Source of the DNA: Melampsora larici-populina 98AG31
Taxonomy: Eukaryota; Basidiomycota; Pucciniomycetes; Pucciniales; Melampsoraceae
Reading direction: 5' to 3'
NCBI RefSeq assembly: GCF_000204055.1
Contig: NW_006768783.1
Coordinates: 1,008,159 to 1,072,158, forward strand
DNA: 64,000 bases
Of the stretch, positions 59,400-64,000 are shown piece by piece. The notes under the pieces are model-generated. The model was given only the letters and a program-made list of their open reading frames with translations, did not search any database and was not told the origin of the DNA. The position numbers and the translations under genes are program-made. Numbering within the stretch: position 1 is the first letter of the stretch; each line of letters begins with the position of its first letter.

Positions 59400-62319
59400 A
59401 TGTCGACTTGGCCTCCTTCGAAAAACTTGGTCCCCAGTCCTACTGCAACAGGGATTGTTAGTCAAAGTCAACTGAAACGGCCACCAGCAATACAACTTAC
59501 TGATCTATCACCGAATCAATCATCAACACCACATGCCTATGATCAATTTAATCTTTACGTGTACCCACCTCCTCATCCCAACCACTCCCATCACTACTGG
59601 AACTCCGGAAACCCCGTCAACAACAACTTTCCAAGGGATGCACCTGGCCACGGATATTGGCCATATACATATATGCCTCAGCCACCACCGTTTCCACCAT
59701 ACCCATCATACCCATACCCACCATACCAATATCAACCGTCTCACTCCGGATATCCATTGCCACCGAGGATACCTCCACGGCCTATCACCAACCCCGACTT
59801 ATGTCAATCGCACGGCGTCACTTCCATTACTTCTAGTCAGTCAAAAATAGACGCCAAAGCTACTCATGAAGCACCCACACCATCGACAAGTGCCTTGGTT
59901 CCACCGTCTGTCACCTTTACAGTCACACCTGACAAGGATCGAGCCTCTGCGGTTGAAAAGCCAGGTCCAGTCACTCAAGATGTTGCTGATGATTTGAATG
60001 CAGAAGACGATAAGCTATTGGCAGATCTTCAAGCCGAACGTGATGACGATTGGCCTGCTATTGGTATTTTTCATTTTCTCATCGTGTTCCTATCAATATC
60101 ATTTGTGCATTCGCTGATGCTTTCATGTTTTGATTGTATTATAGGTGCTGAACCCGTCAGACTTATGCAATCACCAATTTTTGGAAAGGAATTTGTATCC
60201 ATGGCATGTGGTATTATGTACTTGAATGCGGTAGCTCGACATCAAGGTTATGGACTCTCTATTAAAAGTTATAAAACCGAACATCATCAAAAAGTCAGGA
60301 CATACTTCAGATGCGCCCTTGGCCGGGAGGTGAATTCTGTAGCAAAGGTTTGAGCTAGTTCTACGAAGATGACCGGCTGCCATTTCGAAGTCTCAATCAA
60401 CTACCACTCTCGTATTGATCGATGGATTGTACAGAAAGACCAGAAGAAGGAGGAAAAACATCAACATAATCACCCACCTTTTGATCGACCAAACAACTTC
60501 TCTAAAAACCGACGATTCACACCGGAAATGTTACGGCAGATTGAACTTCTATCTTCAGCTGGATTGCGCGCTGGGCAGATCCGAGGCCTCCTCAATTTCG
60601 AACCAGGCTCCGAACCGCTTGTTCGAGATATCCAGAACGCTATCTATTGGCAAAGAGATGTCTGGTTAAACGGACGAACTCCAATTCAGGGCCTTTTTGA
60701 TTTGATCACTGATCATAAGTGGGCCTTTCGCACGAGTACCTCTAGCAATGGGACTTTACAATCGCTATTCCTCGCCAGTCCTCAAGGCATCGATATGGCT
60801 CGTCGTTTTCCAACCGTCATTGGAATGGATTGCACGTATAAGACAAATCGGTTCAATCTTCCGCTACTCCATATTGTGGGTACCACAAACACTCATAAGA
60901 CATTCACAGTCGCCTTATGTTTCTTGCACAGCGAAGTGGAGGATCGATACACATGGGCTCTGGAGCAACTAAAATCGGTAGTATTCGATGGAGACTCTGA
61001 CAACGACAACATCCAACTACCTCAGACGTTCTGCACAGATGCTGAACCCGCCCTTTTCAATGCGATTGGTAAAGTTTTTCCTAGTTCGAGTCATATCTTG
61101 TGCATATGGCACATCAACCAAAATATCTCGAAAAATTGCAAGAAGAAGTTGGGATCAAACTGGGATGAGTTCATTAAGTTATGGAATCTATATATTCAAA
61201 GCACCACGGCCAAAGAATACAAAGAGAACTTGGAAGCCGTCAAATCTATGGCTCGACGTCACGAGATTTGGGACTACCTGGAGAAGACATGGATCCAACG
61301 AGCAAAGAAATTTGTAGCTTTCTACACATCTCAAACACCACACTTTGGCAATTCATCAACTTCCCGACTTGAAGGTGGCCACTTTCGACTGAAGAAGTTT
61401 TTAGATGGTAATAATAATGATTTTCTTTCATGTTTCAAAGCTTTCAAGCGTGCAGGAGAATCCCAATATAACGACATCACAACTTTGACTGGGGTTGAGA
61501 GCCAAAAAACATTGCTTGGTATGCCGGACAGCTTTCAGGAAATGAATCGGGTAATCTCACATTTTGCTCTCACAAAAATTAAGTCTCAATATGATCGTCT
61601 AGCGGCCTCCGACAACAAGGAGTGTACTCGGACCTTCCGAGGCGTTTGGGGTTTGCCTTGCTCGCACGAGCTTGCTCGCGCTCTGGTGGAAACGAACTTG
61701 ATTTCTCCTAGCCTGGTCCACCTTCAATGGCATATGTCGCTAGTGGCCCCTCCAGCCAGCCACGAGGATCTCAAGACGGCAGTTCGATGTAGGATTGAGC
61801 GACTGCTTCAATACGACGAACACTCACTCCGTAAGATCTACGAAGAACTCGCTAAGCTTGAGACCGGTCGATTTTCGCTGGTTCCAATAACCAATGCAGT
61901 AGTCAGAAATCATAATCGAGGCAGACCTCGTAACCAGTCAAAAAAAAGAGGAACTAATTCAAAAGTAGGCCGATGGAAGTCTGATCATGAACTGGAAGAA
62001 GAAGAAGAAGCCAGAGCTGCCAAAAAGGCTCGAGGCCCTAATTGCAGTTACTGTTCACAGACCGGCCACAACCGAACAACATGCTCAACTCGACTCGCCG
62101 ATGAAGAAGGTATCGATGTACATGAATTGGATATGATCGAAAACGAAATTGATGAAGAACAGGAAGACTTCAATAATCCGGAAGAAGAAGTCTTAGAACT
62201 ACCAACCGAATTATCTCTCTTATCAGTTTCCCCAAAGCTAGGTCAAGCTTCCTCATCTCGTCAAAAGATTGGAGCTAGACACTCTCAGTTGCGAGAGTCT
62301 CAAACTAAGTCATCTGAGG
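59400..62319 (+). pseudogene. MULE transposase with FAR1-type zinc domain, copy 2 (one in-frame TGA)
   Basis: ATG 59400 (MSTWPPSKNLVP). Exon 1 is rich in Pro/Tyr/His (PPFPPYPSYPYPPY) and ends DDDWPAIG; the intron is 60064-60144. The FAR1-type zinc region has YFRCALG, TGCHFEVSINY, HQHNHPPF. A TGA at 60351-60353 lies inside it, where copy 1 reads an Arg codon (VAKV*ASSTKM versus VATVRQTSSKM); the frame on both sides is the same. The DDE domain then follows: VIGMDCTYKTNRFNLPLLHI, TDAEPALFNAIGKVFP and ILCIWHIN. The SWIM-like TFRGVWGLPCSHELA and the knuckle CSYCSQTGHNRTTC come next. An exon end with donor GTACGT lies at 62319/62320. Most of the domain is intact, but it needs a stop to be bypassed. 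Confidence 0.88.
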
Positions 62320-62570
62320 TACGTTTGATTTGACTTTTATATCCCTTGCTTTCATGAGCTCCTCCTCGGAGGTGGATGGTTGTTCAGTATCTTTGAATTG
62401 GAGACTGAAGTTGCCCAAGATAACTGGATCTGTTCCAAAGGTGGGAAGAACCGTAGTCTTGGGCAGCTTCACACTCCTATTCAAAGGGATTGATCGATGG
62501 TTGATTACTCACATATCAAGCTACAGAAACTGATTTAGAATTGTTATTCAACTTCTTGTTTACGTATCTC

Positions 62571-64000
62571 TCAAAAGCCTCAAGCTACATGTTCATTGCA
62601 AGATTCTCAACCTAGGTTGGCCGGTACCAATCATGTTTCATTCGATTTGGAGGTTGCTCGAAAACCGAAAACTTCAACTGCTTTACCTGTGTCTCAACAG
62701 CCTCGATTATCTACTTGTCCAGTGGCTCAAAAAACTAGCAAACCTGCTCCACCTCCAGTTCACCCGAACTCTCAAGTATCCCAAGCTTTGAGTTCTCAAA
62801 AATATGAAGGTATCAAGAGTTCTGATTGTGCGCAACCAGACTCTGATTGTGCAAAGGCTAAGCGCATATACAAATGCAGTATTTGCAAACAGCCGAAATG
62901 TCGCGCCAATCGATGTCCCCTGAAGGGACTGGCATCTGCACCTGCAGATCCGATCACCACCGTCATACCTAAATGTCAAACTCCCAATCTGGAACCAAAG
63001 CCGAGTATTACCGAGGATATTTTGCAACCAGAGAATATATCAGACACCAGTAGCTCAGACACGAGTAGCTCAGACTCCATCAGCCTCAACCGACTGGGGT
63101 CTGACACAGATCCTGATAAACTGTGTCCGTGGTGTGAAGAACCTTTGCCATCTTCTCCTTCGGAGAAACTTGAGAGGATGAAAGCCTCCCTACTCGCTTT
63201 GCCAGATGCTATGTCTTTACCGGTGAGTGTTCTCTCTTTTTGTTGTCTTTGTATTACCTCTTGGCTTATAGGTGGTCTATATTGTAGTTCCCGCAAACAG
63301 CAATTTTTTGTGATCTTCATGTGGCGGAGCGGGATGTGATACCCTTTGGAAAACGTGAGGGATGGCCAATGCATATCAACTTTGACGCATTACCACAGTA
63401 AGCAGCAATTATTTACATAACAATTTGTTTTCATTGGACTGACAGCAATCCATATCATCATAGGCGCATCCGGAAGCATGCAGATCATCTTTACAAGATT
63501 ATTGAGCGACAAACGCCCTCCATTTTTCTTGACGAGGCCAAAAGCCAATTGAAAACTCAGGGAAAGTATTTGTTTACTATCAGTGGTGATTATGCGGGTT
63601 TTGAGGTTGAGCAGCCCGGGTAGTGAGTGTTCACGTTTTTTTACATGTCCTAGATATTGACATCGCACACTTGTAGTTGTTGTTCTAACCGGTGATTTTA
63701 TTCCAGCTACGGCCTGACAGGTTTTGAGGTTATGATCGATACCTTGACCGACATTTTCTTGTCTGCGGCTTCGGAGAATCCACTAGATGTCAACAATTCA
63801 TCACCTTTTCCAACAGATTACTTCATTCGGCGTATACTGGTACCAGAAGTCAGCTTATTGCTTATCGCAGAAGCTTTGGACTTGCCTTCCAGCGATCCAA
63901 AAGTCAAGGATACACTAGAGGCTAGTCGAGCCTTTGGACGCGCGGTATTCTCAAATTCAGAAGACAGTGTTATAGATCTAGAGGACACCAACACGGTTTC
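62571..64000 (+). CDS. RTC4-like domain plus OTU protease (partial), MULE copy 2
   Basis: Probably spliced from the transposase exon through an intron of about 250 nt. It has a Ser/Thr/Pro-rich linker, then YKCSICKQPKCRANRCP, in which the His of the CCHC knuckle is Cys. Next come a Ser-rich repeat (DTSSSDTSSSD), LCPWCEEPLPSSPSEKL, and after an intron FCDLHVAERDVIPFGKREGW and RIRKHADHLYKIIERQ (RTC4-like). After another intron it has YGLTGFEVMIDTLTDIFLS and LEASRAFGRAV, aligned with copy 1 upstream of the OTU motif. The OTU catalytic Cys itself lies beyond the window end. It reads without stops apart from the introns. Confidence 0.75.

Larger units (their letters stand above)
58800..64000 (+). 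mobile_element. MULE with transposase, RTC4-like and OTU domains, copy 2 (truncated by window end)
   Basis: Same domain order as copy 1 but on the plus strand. The left end is near 58800, where GC-rich sequence (GATGCCCGC, ACCCGCGGGTAG, then CCAAATTTGG-CGCAG-CCATTCCGGGC) resembles the subterminal part of copy 1. The TATTTTGCGCCCG terminus itself is not seen. The coding parts continue past the window end inside the OTU region, so the right terminus is not available. Confidence 0.8.

Noticed and set aside
60063..60145. Hydrophobic segment inside the copy 2 transposase frame
   Set aside because: It begins with GT, ends with TATAG and is absent from copy 1 in protein alignment; it is an intron that happens to stay open.

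Overview
The window is nuclear DNA of a filamentous fungus, most likely a basidiomycete and plausibly a rust (Pucciniales, Melampsora/Puccinia-like). The reasons are AT-rich intergenic DNA, genes split by many short introns (mostly 50-110 nt, GT-AG with a few GC-AG), a high load of decayed transposons, and a mixture of core eukaryotic genes with small secreted proteins. The species assignment is inference; no rDNA or other diagnostic marker is present. One 100-N assembly gap lies at 44271-44370.

Layout. 0.3-1.5 kb (-): a possibly decayed multi-exon membrane protein. 3.4-5.9 kb (-): a degenerate Ty3/gypsy pol relic followed by a 169-bp tandem repeat. 6.8 kb: a 225-bp TA-flanked MITE. 7.3-9.5 kb (-): a type II (alternative) NADH dehydrogenase, reconstructed to 565 aa. 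11.2-15.5 kb (+): a CAF120/SKG3-like PH-domain protein. 16.4-17.8 kb (+): a probable F-box/LRR protein. 19.2 and 20.5 kb (-): two intron-containing initiator tRNA-Met genes. 21.4-23.1 kb (-): cysteine synthase. 24.2-26.3 kb (+): a secreted GH18 chitinase. 26.9-32.7 kb (-): a complete but mutated Mutator-like element. About 33.0-33.6 kb: a solo-LTR-like relic. 36.3-40.1 kb (+): prolyl oligopeptidase. 41.7-42.6 kb (-): a small secreted protein. 44.2-48.0 kb (-): a patatin-type triacylglycerol lipase. 48.9-51.4 kb (-): CCT2. 52.1-55.4 kb (-): PRMT5. 56.2-57.3 kb (-): a secreted DPBB/expansin-like protein. 57.5 kb: an 89-bp MITE. From about 58.8 kb to the window end (+): a second, diverged copy of the Mutator-like element.

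The most unusual content is the pair of Mutator-like elements. Each encodes, in order, a proline-rich N-terminus, a FAR1-type zinc domain, a MULE transposase with a SWIM-like cysteine/histidine motif, a CCHC knuckle, a second knuckle, an RTC4-like domain and an OTU-type cysteine protease domain. The two copies point away from each other, are clearly diverged, and each carries one in-frame TGA in the transposase at a different position, so neither is intact as written. The downstream RTC4-OTU part still reads well in both copies.

The host genes form no operon-like pathway. They are single-copy housekeeping functions (respiration, sulfur assimilation, protein folding, arginine methylation, lipid mobilisation) interspersed with three secreted proteins (chitinase, Thr-rich protein, DPBB protein) next to transposon relics. 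That arrangement is typical of plant-associated fungi but is not proof of a role in infection.
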